In this document: piece by piece, positions 40,042 through 47,948 of the stretch
Numbering within the stretch: the stretch's first letter is position 1
Layout: each line of letters opens with the position of its first letter
Origin: JAEUPI01 sp046348365
GTDB taxonomy: Bacteria > Pseudomonadota > Gammaproteobacteria > Burkholderiales > Burkholderiaceae_C
Length of the DNA stretch: 64,000 nt
Reading direction: 5' to 3'
Assembly: GCA_046348365.1 (NCBI GenBank)
Contig: JAXMEL010000008.1
Location: 73,351-137,350, forward strand
Made by a program: the position numbers and the translations under genes
Notes under the pieces: generated by a model
Databases searched by the model: none
What the model was told of the DNA's origin: nothing
The model's input: only the letters and a program-made list of their open reading frames with translations

Positions 40042-41252
40042 CGCGACTTCAGCAAGCCCAGCTCGCGCCCGGCCTGCGTGAATGCGGCCACCGCAGCTTC
40101 CAGATGCGCGCGCTCGTGCACCGCGCTCATCTGCACGCGGATGCGCGCCTGCCCCTGCGGCACCACCGGGTAGAAGAAGCCGATCACGTAGATGCCCAGC
40201 TCGAGCAGCCGCGCCGCGAGCGCCTGCGCCTTGGCCGCGTCGTAGACCATGATCGGCACGATCGGGTGCGTGCCGGGCTTGATGCCGAACCCCGCAGCCT
40301 GGATGGCCTGGCGGAACCAGCGCGTGTTGGCCTCCAGCTTGTCGCGCAGCGCGGTGCTGGCCTCGAGCAGGTCGAGCACCGCGATCGAGCCGCCGACGAT
40401 CGCCGGCGCCAGCGTGTTGGAAAACAGGTACGGCCGCGAGCGCTGGCGCAGCAGCTCCACCACTTCGCGCCGCGCGGCTGTGAAGCCGCCGGAAGCCCCG
40501 CCGAGCGCCTTGCCGAAGGTGCCGGTGACGATGTCGATGCGGCCGACGAGGCCGTGGTGCTCGTGCGTGCCGCGCCCGCGCGCGCCCATGAAGCCGCTGG
40601 CGTGGCATTCGTCGATGCCCAGCAGCGCGCCGTGCGCGTCGCACAACTCGCGCATGCGCGGCAGGTTGGCGATGGTGCCGTCCATCGAGAACACGCCGTC
40701 GCTGAACACCAGCTTGAAGCGCGCGCCGTCGGCGCCGGCCTGCTGAAGGCAGCGCTCGAGGTCGGCCATGTCGTCGTGCCGGTAGCGATAGCGCCTGGCC
40801 TTGCTGAGGCGGATGCCGTCGATGATCGAGGCATGGTTCAGCTCGTCGCTGATCACCGCATCGTTCTCGCCGAGCAGCGGCTCGAACAGGCCGCCGTTGG
40901 CGTCGAACGCGGCGGCGTAGAGGATCGCGTCTTCGCAGCCGACGAAGCGCGCGATGCGCGCCTCGAGCGTCTTGTGCGCATCCTGCGTGCCGCAGATGAA
41001 GCGCACCGAGCTCATGCCGTAGCCGTGCGTGCGCAGCGCCTCGTGCGCCGCCGCGATCACCGCCGGGTGCGACGACAGGCCGAGGTAGTTGTTGGCGCAC
41101 AGGTTGATCACCTCGCGGCCGTCTGCCGTGCGGATCACCGCGCCCTGCGGGCTGGCGATGATGCGCTCGCCCTTGAACAGGCCGGCGCTGCGCAGGCCGT
41201 CGAGTTCGCTGCGCACGTGCACGCAGAAGGCATCGCTGGCGACATGGCTCAT
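40038..41252 (-). CDS. kbl: glycine C-acetyltransferase (2-amino-3-ketobutyrate CoA ligase)
   Basis: A 404-residue alpha-oxoamine synthase cleaving 2-amino-3-ketobutyrate with CoA to glycine and acetyl-CoA. Motifs are NLCANNYLGLSSHP, SVRFICGTQDAHKTLE, DECHASGFMGARGRGTHEH and the PLP lysine in GTFGKALGGASGG. GGAG precedes the ATG. With tdh it converts threonine to glycine, feeding the cleavage system encoded about 12 kb away. Confidence 0.95.
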   Translation of the reverse strand: MSHVASDAFCVHVRSELDGLRSAGLFKGERIIASPQGAVIRTADGREVINLCANNYLGLSSHPAVIAAAHEALRTHGYGMSSVRFICGTQDAHKTLEARIARFVGCEDAILYAAAFDANGGLFEPLLGENDAVISDELNHASIIDGIRLSKARRYRYRHDDMADLERCLQQAGADGARFKLVFSDGVFSMDGTIANLPRMRELCDAHGALLGIDECHASGFMGARGRGTHEHHGLVGRIDIVTGTFGKALGGASGGFTAARREVVELLRQRSRPYLFSNTLAPAIVGGSIAVLDLLEASTALRDKLEANTRWFRQAIQAAGFGIKPGTHPIVPIMVYDAAKAQALAARLLELGIYVIGFFYPVVPQGQARIRVQMSAVHERAHLEAAVAAFTQAGRELGLLKSR

Positions 41253-41266
41253 GGCGGGGCTCCGGT

Positions 41267-42493
41267 TCAGAACAGCTCGTGCAGGCGCATGCTGCCGAAG
41301 GCGGCGCGGGCGCGGAAGCTCTGCGTGGTGGGTGTGGGCTCGAGCAGCAGCGAGTCGACCATCGGCGCCGCCAGCGTCGCCTGCGGGTCGGCCAGCAGCA
41401 CGTAGCGCCGCGCGCCTTCCTCGTCGAGGCGGCCGACCCAGTCGAGCCCCACCAGGCTGTCGAGCACCGGCTCGACCTGCAATGGATCGACGTGCACGGC
41501 GCCGGCAAGCTCGGTGGCCGCCAGGCCCTTGCTCGGCCCGCCGCGCACGCGCGCCAGCTCGCGCAGCAGCGCCACGGCGAGCGCGAAGCGATAGCCCGGC
41601 GTGTCGGGCATGCGCGCCACGTGCATCGACAGGCTGGGCGCATAGGCCGCGATCACCGCGCCGAGCAGCACCACCACCCAGGCGAGGTAGATCCACAGCA
41701 GGAAGATCGGCAGCGTGGCGAAGGCGCCGTAGATCATCGAGTAGGTCGGCACCAGGCCCACGTACCAGGCCAGCAGCCGCTTGGCCACCTCGACGCCCGC
41801 GGCCACGAACAGGCCGCCGGCCCAGGCGTGGCTCCAGCTGACGTAGGTGTTGGGCACGTAGCGGTACAGGCCCGTCATGCCGCCGGCCAGCAGCATGAAC
41901 TCGATCGCACCGAGCAGCAGGCTCAGGCCGCCGGGCAAGGTGTCGACCAGGCCGCGCGACGCCGAGATCGCATACGAGGTGAGCGACAGGCTGATGCCCA
42001 GCAGCAGCGGGCCGAGCGTGAGCGCGGCCCAGTAGACCAGCACGCGCTGCGCCAGCGGCCGCGGCCGGCGCACACGCCAGATGGCGTTGAGCGCGCGGTC
42101 GATCGTGAACACCATCGCCAGCGCGGCGACGACGAGCGCCACCAGGCCCAGCGTGCCGACCTGGCTGGCCTTGGCGGCGAACTGCGTCAGCGCGCCCAGC
42201 ACCGGCTTGGCGATGCTGTCGGGCACCAGGCTCTGCAGCAGGTACTGCTCGAGCGCCTTCTGGAAGCGCGAGAACATCGGGAACGCACTGAACACCGCGA
42301 GCATCACCGTCACCAGCGGCACCAGGCCGATCAGCGTGGTGAAGGTCAGGCTGCTGGCGGTGAGGCCCAGCCTGTCCTCGCGGAAACGCTGGCGCAGCGT
42401 GCGCAGGGTGTCGAGCCACGGCCAGGCGCGCAGCGAACGCCAAAGCCCCGACAGTTGCCGGGGCCAGGCAGGCGGCGCAGTCGTCGACGACAT
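41267..42493 (-). CDS. YihY/UPF0761 family inner-membrane protein
   Basis: A 408-residue membrane protein, long misnamed ribonuclease BN. About six helices: LTASSLTFTTLIGLVPLVTVMLAVFSAFP, MVFTIDRALNAIWRVRRP, and LVPTYSMIYGAFATLPIFLLWIYLAWVVVLLGAVIAAY. A cytoplasmic C-terminal winged-helix-like tail (about 310-408) follows, longer than in E. coli. True function unknown. The start MSSTTAPP at 42493 is favoured by family alignment; the frame is open further upstream. Confidence 0.88.
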   Translation of the reverse strand: MSSTTAPPAWPRQLSGLWRSLRAWPWLDTLRTLRQRFREDRLGLTASSLTFTTLIGLVPLVTVMLAVFSAFPMFSRFQKALEQYLLQSLVPDSIAKPVLGALTQFAAKASQVGTLGLVALVVAALAMVFTIDRALNAIWRVRRPRPLAQRVLVYWAALTLGPLLLGISLSLTSYAISASRGLVDTLPGGLSLLLGAIEFMLLAGGMTGLYRYVPNTYVSWSHAWAGGLFVAAGVEVAKRLLAWYVGLVPTYSMIYGAFATLPIFLLWIYLAWVVVLLGAVIAAYAPSLSMHVARMPDTPGYRFALAVALLRELARVRGGPSKGLAATELAGAVHVDPLQVEPVLDSLVGLDWVGRLDEEGARRYVLLADPQATLAAPMVDSLLLEPTPTTQSFRARAAFGSMRLHELF

Positions 42494-42515
42494 GCCGTCT
42501 ATGATGCCAGCCGCG

Positions 42516-42893
42516 ATGCCCCTTGTTGCCGACAACCTGCGCTCCGTGCACTTGGCCCGCGCGGTCGTGCTGGCAGCGCTGCTCGGGCTGATCGCACTCG
42601 GCCTCGCCTGGGAGCTCCGCCTCGCGCCGACCGGCTCGCGATCGCTCGCACTCAAGGTGCTGCCGCTGGCGTTCTTCGTCACCGGGGTGCTGCAGCTGCG
42701 CCTGGCGAGCTACCGCGCGCTGAGCCTGCTGGTGTGGCTCTTTGCGGCCGAAGGCGCGCTGCGCGCCGCCACGGGTAGCGGTATTGCCGTGCCGCTCGCG
42801 TGGGCCGAGCTGGGCTTGTGCGCGCTGCTGTTCGCGGGCTGCGTGCTGCACGTGCGTGCGCGCACCGGTGCGAAGGCGGTGGCCGCGGCATGA
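42516..42893 (+). CDS. DUF2069 small membrane protein
   Basis: A 125-residue protein with four hydrophobic segments: AVVLAALLGLIALGLAWELRL, LALKVLPLAFFVTGVLQL, ALSLLVWLFAAEGALRA and AELGLCALLFAGCVLHV. The short WE-x-L-x-APxxxGS and Y-x-MS-like pattern fits DUF2069. Function unknown. Starts at 42492 or 42501 in the same frame are possible. Stop overlaps the next ATG by four bases. Confidence 0.8.
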   Translation: MPLVADNLRSVHLARAVVLAALLGLIALGLAWELRLAPTGSRSLALKVLPLAFFVTGVLQLRLASYRALSLLVWLFAAEGALRAATGSGIAVPLAWAELGLCALLFAGCVLHVRARTGAKAVAAA

Positions 42894-44302
42894 GCGTTGC
42901 GCTGTTGAACGATCTGCGCGCCGCGGTCGGCGAGGCGCAGGTGCTCACCGCAGGCGACCTGAGCGCCTACGAGTTGGACTGGCGCCGGCGCTGGCGCGGC
43001 AAGGCGCTGGCCGTGGTGCGCCCCGGCAGCACCGCCGAGGTCGCCCGCGTGGTGCGCGCCTGCGCGTCGCACGGCGCCAGCGTGGTGCCCCAGGGCGGCA
43101 ACACCGGCCTCGTGGGCGGCGGCGTGCCCGACACCACCGGCACCCAGGTGCTGCTGAGCCTGCAGCGGCTGAACCGCGTGCGCGGCATCGACGCCGCCAA
43201 TGCCACCATCACCGCCGAGGCCGGCTGCGTGCTGCAAGCCGTGCAGCAGGCGGCCGAGGCGGCGGGCTGCCTGTTCCCGCTCAGCCTCGCCGCCGAAGGC
43301 AGCTGCACGCTCGGCGGCAACCTGGCCACCAACGCCGGCGGCACGCAGGTGCTGCGTTTCGGCAATGCGCGCGAGCTGTGCCTGGGGCTCGAGGTGGTGA
43401 CCGCGCAGGCCGAGGTGTGGGACGGCCTGTCGGGCCTGCGCAAGGACAACACCGGCTACGACCTGCGCGACCTGATGATCGGCAGCGAGGGCACGCTGGG
43501 CATCATCACCGCGGCGACGATGAAGCTCTTTCCGCTGCCGGCCGGCCGTGTGACGGCGTTCGCCGCCTGCGCCGACCTGCCGGCGTGCGTGCAGCTGCTG
43601 CAGCTCGCGCGCGACCGGCTCGGCGCTGCACTCACCGGCTTCGAGGTGATGTCGGCCTTCGCGCTGGAACTCGTCGCGCGGCACTTCACGCAGCTGCCCC
43701 GGCCCCTGCCCGGCTCGCCGTGGACGGTGCTGCTGGAGACCGGCGACCACGACGACGATGCCGCCGCCCGCACGCACTTCGAGTCGCTGATGGAGACAGC
43801 GCTCGAACGCGGCGTGGTCACCGACGTGGCCGTGGCCGAGAGCCTGGCCCAGGCGCGTGCGCTGTGGCAGGTGCGCGAATCGATTCCGCTGGCACAGGCC
43901 GAGGAGGGCCCCAACATCAAGCACGACATCGCGCTGCCGGTGTCGGCGATACCCGGCTTCGTGGCCGGCACCGATGCCGCGCTCGGCGCCGCGTTCCCCG
44001 GCGCGCGGGTGGTGAACTTCGGCCACCTCGGCGACGGCAACCTGCACTACAACCTGCAAGCGCCGCCGGGCCAGTCGCCGCAGGCGTTCCTCGACCGGCA
44101 CGAACACGCGGTGAACGCGATCGTCTACGACGCCGTGGTCGCGCGCGGCGGATCGATCTCGGCCGAACACGGCATCGGCGCGCTCAAGCGCGACGAGCTG
44201 GTGCAGCGCAAGCACCCGGTCGCGCTGGCGATGATGCGCGCCATCAAGCGTGCGCTCGATCCGCAGGGCACGCTGAACCCCGGCCGCGTGGTCCGGCCCT
44301 GA
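42890..44302 (+). CDS. FAD-linked oxidase, D-2-hydroxyacid dehydrogenase type
   Basis: A 470-residue PCMH-type flavoprotein. The FAD segment is VVPQGGNTGLVGGGVPDTTG (about 64-83), GSCTLGGNLATNAGG follows, then LRKDNTGYDLRDLMIGSEGTLGIITAATMKLFP; the C-terminal domain has NFGHLGDGNLHYN and SAEHGIGALKR. These fit D-2-hydroxyglutarate or D-lactate dehydrogenase relatives (GlcD group); the precise substrate is open. Confidence 0.9.
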   Translation: MSVALLNDLRAAVGEAQVLTAGDLSAYELDWRRRWRGKALAVVRPGSTAEVARVVRACASHGASVVPQGGNTGLVGGGVPDTTGTQVLLSLQRLNRVRGIDAANATITAEAGCVLQAVQQAAEAAGCLFPLSLAAEGSCTLGGNLATNAGGTQVLRFGNARELCLGLEVVTAQAEVWDGLSGLRKDNTGYDLRDLMIGSEGTLGIITAATMKLFPLPAGRVTAFAACADLPACVQLLQLARDRLGAALTGFEVMSAFALELVARHFTQLPRPLPGSPWTVLLETGDHDDDAAARTHFESLMETALERGVVTDVAVAESLAQARALWQVRESIPLAQAEEGPNIKHDIALPVSAIPGFVAGTDAALGAAFPGARVVNFGHLGDGNLHYNLQAPPGQSPQAFLDRHEHAVNAIVYDAVVARGGSISAEHGIGALKRDELVQRKHPVALAMMRAIKRALDPQGTLNPGRVVRP

Positions 44303-44336
44303 GCAGGTGCGTCGTCGCGTCCGCGTGAGCGGCGCG

Positions 44337-45392
44337 TCAGGGCGCGCACAGGCCGAGGATCTTCTGCTCGGTGGTGCAGGCCTTGGCTGCCGCCCTGGCC
44401 GGCACGGGCGCCGGCGCCAGGCAGCGTTGCAGTTCCCTGGCGGTGGGGCCGTAGTAGGTCCAGCCACGGCCCAGCTCGGGCATCGCGAGCGAGACCTCCT
44501 TCCACTTCGGGTGGCCATCGGACTGCAGCGTCGCGAAGTTCTGGCACAGCGACTTCGCGAACTGGCCGAGCCGCGCCTGGGTGCCGGTGCGGCCGTAGTC
44601 GTAGGTGACGAGGTAGGCCTTCACGGCGAGGCCGGGCACGTCTTCTGTCAGCAGCGCCGGGTAGTTCGACGCCTTCACGGTGCTCTGGAAGTAGGTCTTC
44701 AGCGCGGCCTTGCTGCCCGGCTGGTCGGCGTCGAACTTCAGCAGCTTGATCAGCGCCTTGGCCTCGGGCTTCATGTCGGCCAGCAGCTTGGCCGGTTGGC
44801 CGGCGACCACCACCACGACGTCGACCGACTTGTCGCCGGTGAGCTTGACCAGCGCGTCCTCGTTGCTGTGAAAGCTGATCTTCTCGTCGGCCATCGGCCG
44901 CTCGAACATCAGCCGGTACAGCGTGGTGGCCGACATCGCGGTGCCGCTTTGCATCGGGCCGACGTTGATGCGCGCGTCGCGGATCTCGTGCACGGCGTTC
45001 ATCGGCGAATCGGCACGCACGATGAAGTAGATCTCCTCGTTGTAGAGCGGCAGGATCACGCGCAGCGGCCGGATGATCGCCGCGGCGTTGGTGTCGCCGG
45101 CGTTGCCCTGGTTGATGAAGGCCTGATACACGTCGGACTGCACGAGCGCGAACTTCACGCCGTCTTCGTAGCGCAGGCGATGGATGTTCTCGGCCGATCC
45201 GGCCGAGGGCAGCGCGTCGAGGTCGATCTGCGCCTGCGGCGCGACGTACTTCGCCAGGTCGCGCCCGATCTGGATGTAGGTGCCGCGCTCCGACGCGGTG
45301 ACGATCTTGAACGGCGTCCCCGCGAGCACCGGCGCGGCGACGAGGACCATCGCGGCCGCCAGGCCGGCAGCGAGGCGTCTGGTGAGCGGCAT
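44337..45392 (-). CDS. TAXI family TRAP-type solute-binding protein with C-terminal Cys tail
   Basis: A 351-residue periplasmic protein. The signal peptide spans about 1-24 (ending VLAG). FKIVTASERGTYIQIGRDLAKYV and NIHRLRYEDGVKFALVQSDVYQAF fit TAXI (TRAP-associated extracytoplasmic immunogenic) proteins; NVGPMQSGTAMSATTLYRLMF is the ligand region. No TRAP permease is in view. After an Ala/Pro linker the protein ends CTTEQKILGLCAP, a motif shared with the zinc-ribbon protein encoded three bases upstream. A role as a sensor component or signalling receptor rather than a transporter subunit is possible. Confidence 0.87.
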   Translation of the reverse strand: MPLTRRLAAGLAAAMVLVAAPVLAGTPFKIVTASERGTYIQIGRDLAKYVAPQAQIDLDALPSAGSAENIHRLRYEDGVKFALVQSDVYQAFINQGNAGDTNAAAIIRPLRVILPLYNEEIYFIVRADSPMNAVHEIRDARINVGPMQSGTAMSATTLYRLMFERPMADEKISFHSNEDALVKLTGDKSVDVVVVVAGQPAKLLADMKPEAKALIKLLKFDADQPGSKAALKTYFQSTVKASNYPALLTEDVPGLAVKAYLVTYDYGRTGTQARLGQFAKSLCQNFATLQSDGHPKWKEVSLAMPELGRGWTYYGPTARELQRCLAPAPVPARAAAKACTTEQKILGLCAP

Positions 45393-45395
45393 GTC

Positions 45396-46262
45396 TCAAG
45401 GCCTCCGGATGATGGTGGCGCCGGGCGCGCACAACCCGAGCGCATGGACCTCGGCCGTGCACTCGTAGGCGGCGGCGGGCGCGGCCGGTTTCGCGGTGCG
45501 CGACCTCGCCGCGACGGCCGGGTTGAGCGCGAGGGCCGTGGTCGCGGCGGCGGCGCGGGCGGCCGTCGCGTCGAGCGGCGCAGCGGGCTTGCGGGCGGCC
45601 TCGGGCGGCGGCAACTGTCCGCTCGACGGCGGCGGCAGCGCGGCGAGGCTGCTCGTCGCCGCGCCGGGCGCGGCGATCACCGCAACCGCCGCGGGGCCAC
45701 TGGGCACGACCGGCACCACGGCCCGCGTCAGCACCGGCTCGGCTGCCGGCGCCACGCTGACCAGCGGCTGCGCCGGCAGGCTCGGCGCATCGGTTCGCGG
45801 CGCCCTGGCGTCGCCGGCCGACCCGCCGGGCCACAGCTTCAGCGAGGCCGTCAGCGCCACCAGCGCACCGGCTGCGAGCACAGCCACGGTCAACTGCGCC
45901 GGCGACAGCAGCGCTCTCGTACGCCGGACGGCGACGGCCGGCCTGGCCATCGGGACCGACGCCGCCGGCATTGCGACGCCGCCCCTTGCCGTTGCGGCAA
46001 CCGCGGGCAGATTCGGCGGCGCCATGGCCGACATGACCACGACGTCGGTCAGATCCGGCACCACTGGCGGCGGCACCGTCGCCGGCGCACCCTCTGCGAC
46101 CGGCAGCGAATGGCCGCAGGCCTGGCAGAAGTGCGATTCAGCGCCGTTGATCGTGTGGCACTGCGGGCAGAAGCGTCGAAACAGCCCGGCACCGCAGGTG
46201 CTGCAGTAGCGCGCATCGGCGTCGTTGGGGTGGTTGCAGCGCAAGCAATAGAGTTGAACCAT
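45396..46262 (-). CDS. double zinc-ribbon membrane protein with periplasmic Cys tail
   Basis: A 288-residue protein. Two zinc ribbons lie at the N-terminus (Cys 6, 9, 20, 23 and 32, 35, 46, 49: YCLRCN, YCSTCG, FCPQCH, FCQACG). A Pro/Ala linker, one transmembrane helix (about 121-144, PAQLTVAVLAAGALVALTAS), and a Pro/Ala-rich segment follow, ending CTAEVHALGLCAPGATIIRRP. Predicted zinc ribbons inside and tail outside. GGAGGGTGA precedes the ATG at 46262. It sits three bases before the TAXI gene and shares its tail motif, so the two probably act together. Confidence 0.8.
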   Translation of the reverse strand: MVQLYCLRCNHPNDADARYCSTCGAGLFRRFCPQCHTINGAESHFCQACGHSLPVAEGAPATVPPPVVPDLTDVVVMSAMAPPNLPAVAATARGGVAMPAASVPMARPAVAVRRTRALLSPAQLTVAVLAAGALVALTASLKLWPGGSAGDARAPRTDAPSLPAQPLVSVAPAAEPVLTRAVVPVVPSGPAAVAVIAAPGAATSSLAALPPPSSGQLPPPEAARKPAAPLDATAARAAAATTALALNPAVAARSRTAKPAAPAAAYECTAEVHALGLCAPGATIIRRP

Positions 46263-46390
46263 CGCCGTCACCCTCCGTGCCGCACTGTGGCGCACGGCAC
46301 TCACGCTTGACGCAGCTCATGCCGATGGCCGCAGCGGGAGTCACATCTTGAAACCGGACGTGAACCACTGACACACCGCGTTCGGGGGAT

Positions 46391-46400
46391 GACCTAGGGG
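46391..46400. repeat. target-site duplication, left copy
   Basis: GACCTAGGGG directly before the left end of the IS element; the same ten bases follow the right end at 47856-47865. Ten bases is within the range known for IS4-family elements. Confidence 0.9.
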
Positions 46401-46416
46401 CAATACTGTTCAGATA
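46401..46416 (+). repeat. IS left inverted repeat
   Basis: CAATACTGTTCAGATA, a perfect inverse match to 47840-47855. Confidence 0.95.
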
Positions 46417-46468
46417 GAAATCGGCGTGTCAGAATCCGGTTCCGTCCTGACCACGAGGGGCGGAGCGG

Positions 46469-47668
46469 ATGGCGAGAACCCGAAAGGCGTTGCCGGAGAA
46501 GGTCGACGTTGCGCACCTGATCAGCACTGGCGTGCTGGCCAGCGTGTGCCCGCGACCGCTGATCGACGAGGTACTTGAAGAGACGGGACGAGGCAGTCAG
46601 CGCAATCGGCTGCTTCCGGCGCCGGCAGTCGTGTACTACGTGATGGCGCTGGCGCTGTGGCGCGAGGCGCCGCTGGAGGAGGTGCTGCGCGTGGTGTGCG
46701 AGGGCCTTCAGTGGCTCGGTGGCGGCCAGGCCGAGGCGGTGCAGGCCAGCAAGTCGGCGATCTCGCAGGCGCGAACGCGACTCGGAGCGGAAGTGATGCG
46801 GCGCTTGGCCGAGCGTGTGCTGCGCCCGCTGGCGGCGCCCGATGCGCCGGGAGCGTGGTATCGCGGCTGGCGCGTCATGGCGCTGGACGGCAGCGGCATG
46901 GACGTCGCCGACGAAAAGGCCAACGCCGAGTTCTTCGGCTATCCGACGGCTACGCGCGGCCAGAGCGCCTTCCCGCAGGCGCGTGTACTCGGCCTGGTCG
47001 AATGCGGCACGCATGCCATCACGGCGGCCGACATCGCCCCTTACGCGCACAGCGAGAAGGCGATGGCCGCCGAGCGGCTGCCGGGCTGGCTCGACATGAG
47101 CATGCTGCTGCTGGCCGACCGGGGCTTTTACAGCTTCAAGCTGTGGCAAATCGCCAGCGCCACCGGCGCGGCGCTGCTGTGGCGGGTGAGCTCCACACTG
47201 AAGCTGCCGGCGCAGGAGGTGTTGCCCGACGGTTCGTACCTGAGCACCGTCTACGACAGTACCGACACCGCGCGCAAGCACGGCGTCACGGTACGCGTAG
47301 TCGAGTACGAGTTGGACGGCTCGGCCACCGCGACGCAAGACAGCTATCGGCTGCTGACCAACGTGCTCGATGCGAGCCAGGCGCCGGCCGAGGAGTTGGC
47401 GGCGCTGTATCACGAGCGCTGGGAGATCGAGGGCGTGTTCGACGAGTTCAAGACGCACCTGCGCGCCAACAGTACCGTGCTGCGCAGCAAGACGCCCGAT
47501 CTGGTACAGCAGGAGCTGTGGGGCCTGTTGCTCGCGCACTTCGCGGTGCGGCAATTGATGGCGCAAGCTGCGTGGGATCGCGGCTTGGACCCGGACCGCC
47601 TGAGCTTCAGCCATGCGGTGCGCGTGATCAAACGGAAAATGCCGCAGGCCGCGGCCCTTCCCCCCTGA
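46469..47668 (+). CDS. IS4-family transposase, C-terminus lost by frameshift
   Basis: A 399-residue DDE transposase. The N-terminal domain contains LISTGVLASVCPRPLIDEVLEETG. The catalytic region carries VMALDGSGMDVAD (first Asp), LLLADRGFYSFKLW (second Asp) and YHERWEIEGVFDEFKTHLR, the YREK-like motif with Glu. The frame stops at TGA right after a run of six C (47660-47665). Reading one frame over from there gives another 60 codons (PERLPSWRAALL... VKRKMSNFQVR) ending at 47846, the normal IS4 tail. So this copy is probably frameshifted, or the run is a sequencing slip. Confidence 0.88.
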   Translation: MARTRKALPEKVDVAHLISTGVLASVCPRPLIDEVLEETGRGSQRNRLLPAPAVVYYVMALALWREAPLEEVLRVVCEGLQWLGGGQAEAVQASKSAISQARTRLGAEVMRRLAERVLRPLAAPDAPGAWYRGWRVMALDGSGMDVADEKANAEFFGYPTATRGQSAFPQARVLGLVECGTHAITAADIAPYAHSEKAMAAERLPGWLDMSMLLLADRGFYSFKLWQIASATGAALLWRVSSTLKLPAQEVLPDGSYLSTVYDSTDTARKHGVTVRVVEYELDGSATATQDSYRLLTNVLDASQAPAEELAALYHERWEIEGVFDEFKTHLRANSTVLRSKTPDLVQQELWGLLLAHFAVRQLMAQAAWDRGLDPDRLSFSHAVRVIKRKMPQAAALPP

Positions 47669-47846
47669 GCGGCTGCCAAGTTGGCGCGCAGCGCTGCTCG
47701 CCGAGATCGCCAGCGGCAAATGCGTCAGCAGCCGCGGCCGCTTCAACCCGCGTGGCGTCAAGCGCAAGATGAGCAACTTTCAGGTTCGGCACCGAGGCGC
47801 CAAGCTGCATCAGCGACATCAGCCCGTACCCCGAATATGTATCTGA
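47664..47846 (+). pseudogene. displaced C-terminal part of the IS4 transposase
   Basis: Sixty codons in the +1 frame relative to the transposase, ending at a TGA inside the right inverted repeat. The encoded RGRFNPRGVKRKMSNFQVR is the conserved basic end of IS4 transposases. It has no start of its own and would be translated only if the six-C run shifted frame. Confidence 0.75.
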
Positions 47847-47855
47847 ACAGTATTG
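47840..47855 (-). repeat. IS right inverted repeat
   Basis: TATCTGAACAGTATTG, the reverse complement of 46401-46416. The target duplication GACCTAGGGG follows at 47856-47865. Confidence 0.95.
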
Positions 47856-47948
47856 GACCTAGGGGCGCCCCTGCGCGGCAGACCACAGGAGCGCCGAGCT
47901 TACGCGACAACCGCGCGAGCGCGGTGCAGCGAAAAGGCAACAGCGCGC

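Larger units (their letters stand above)
46401..47855 (+). mobile_element. IS4-family insertion sequence, 1455 bp
   Basis: Perfect 16-bp terminal inverted repeats (CAATACTGTTCAGATA at 46401-46416; its reverse complement at 47840-47855) bracket one transposase gene. A 10-bp direct target duplication GACCTAGGGG flanks them. The exact ends and duplication indicate a fairly recent insertion. The target, reconstructed, held the 12-bp palindrome AGGGGCGCCCCT (still visible at 47861-47872). It sits between the start region of the zinc-ribbon gene and the 3' end of the metalloprotease gene and breaks neither. Confidence 0.93.

Noticed and set aside
46296..46320. GCGTCAA/GCGTGAG heptamers upstream of the zinc-ribbon gene
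   Set aside because: They are adjacent (7-bp period), not 11-bp spaced, and deviate from GCGTRAC.
47657..47668. Programmed frameshifting in the transposase
   Set aside because: IS4-family elements are not known for it, and no stem-loop or ribosome-like site was seen; mutation or a read error is simpler.
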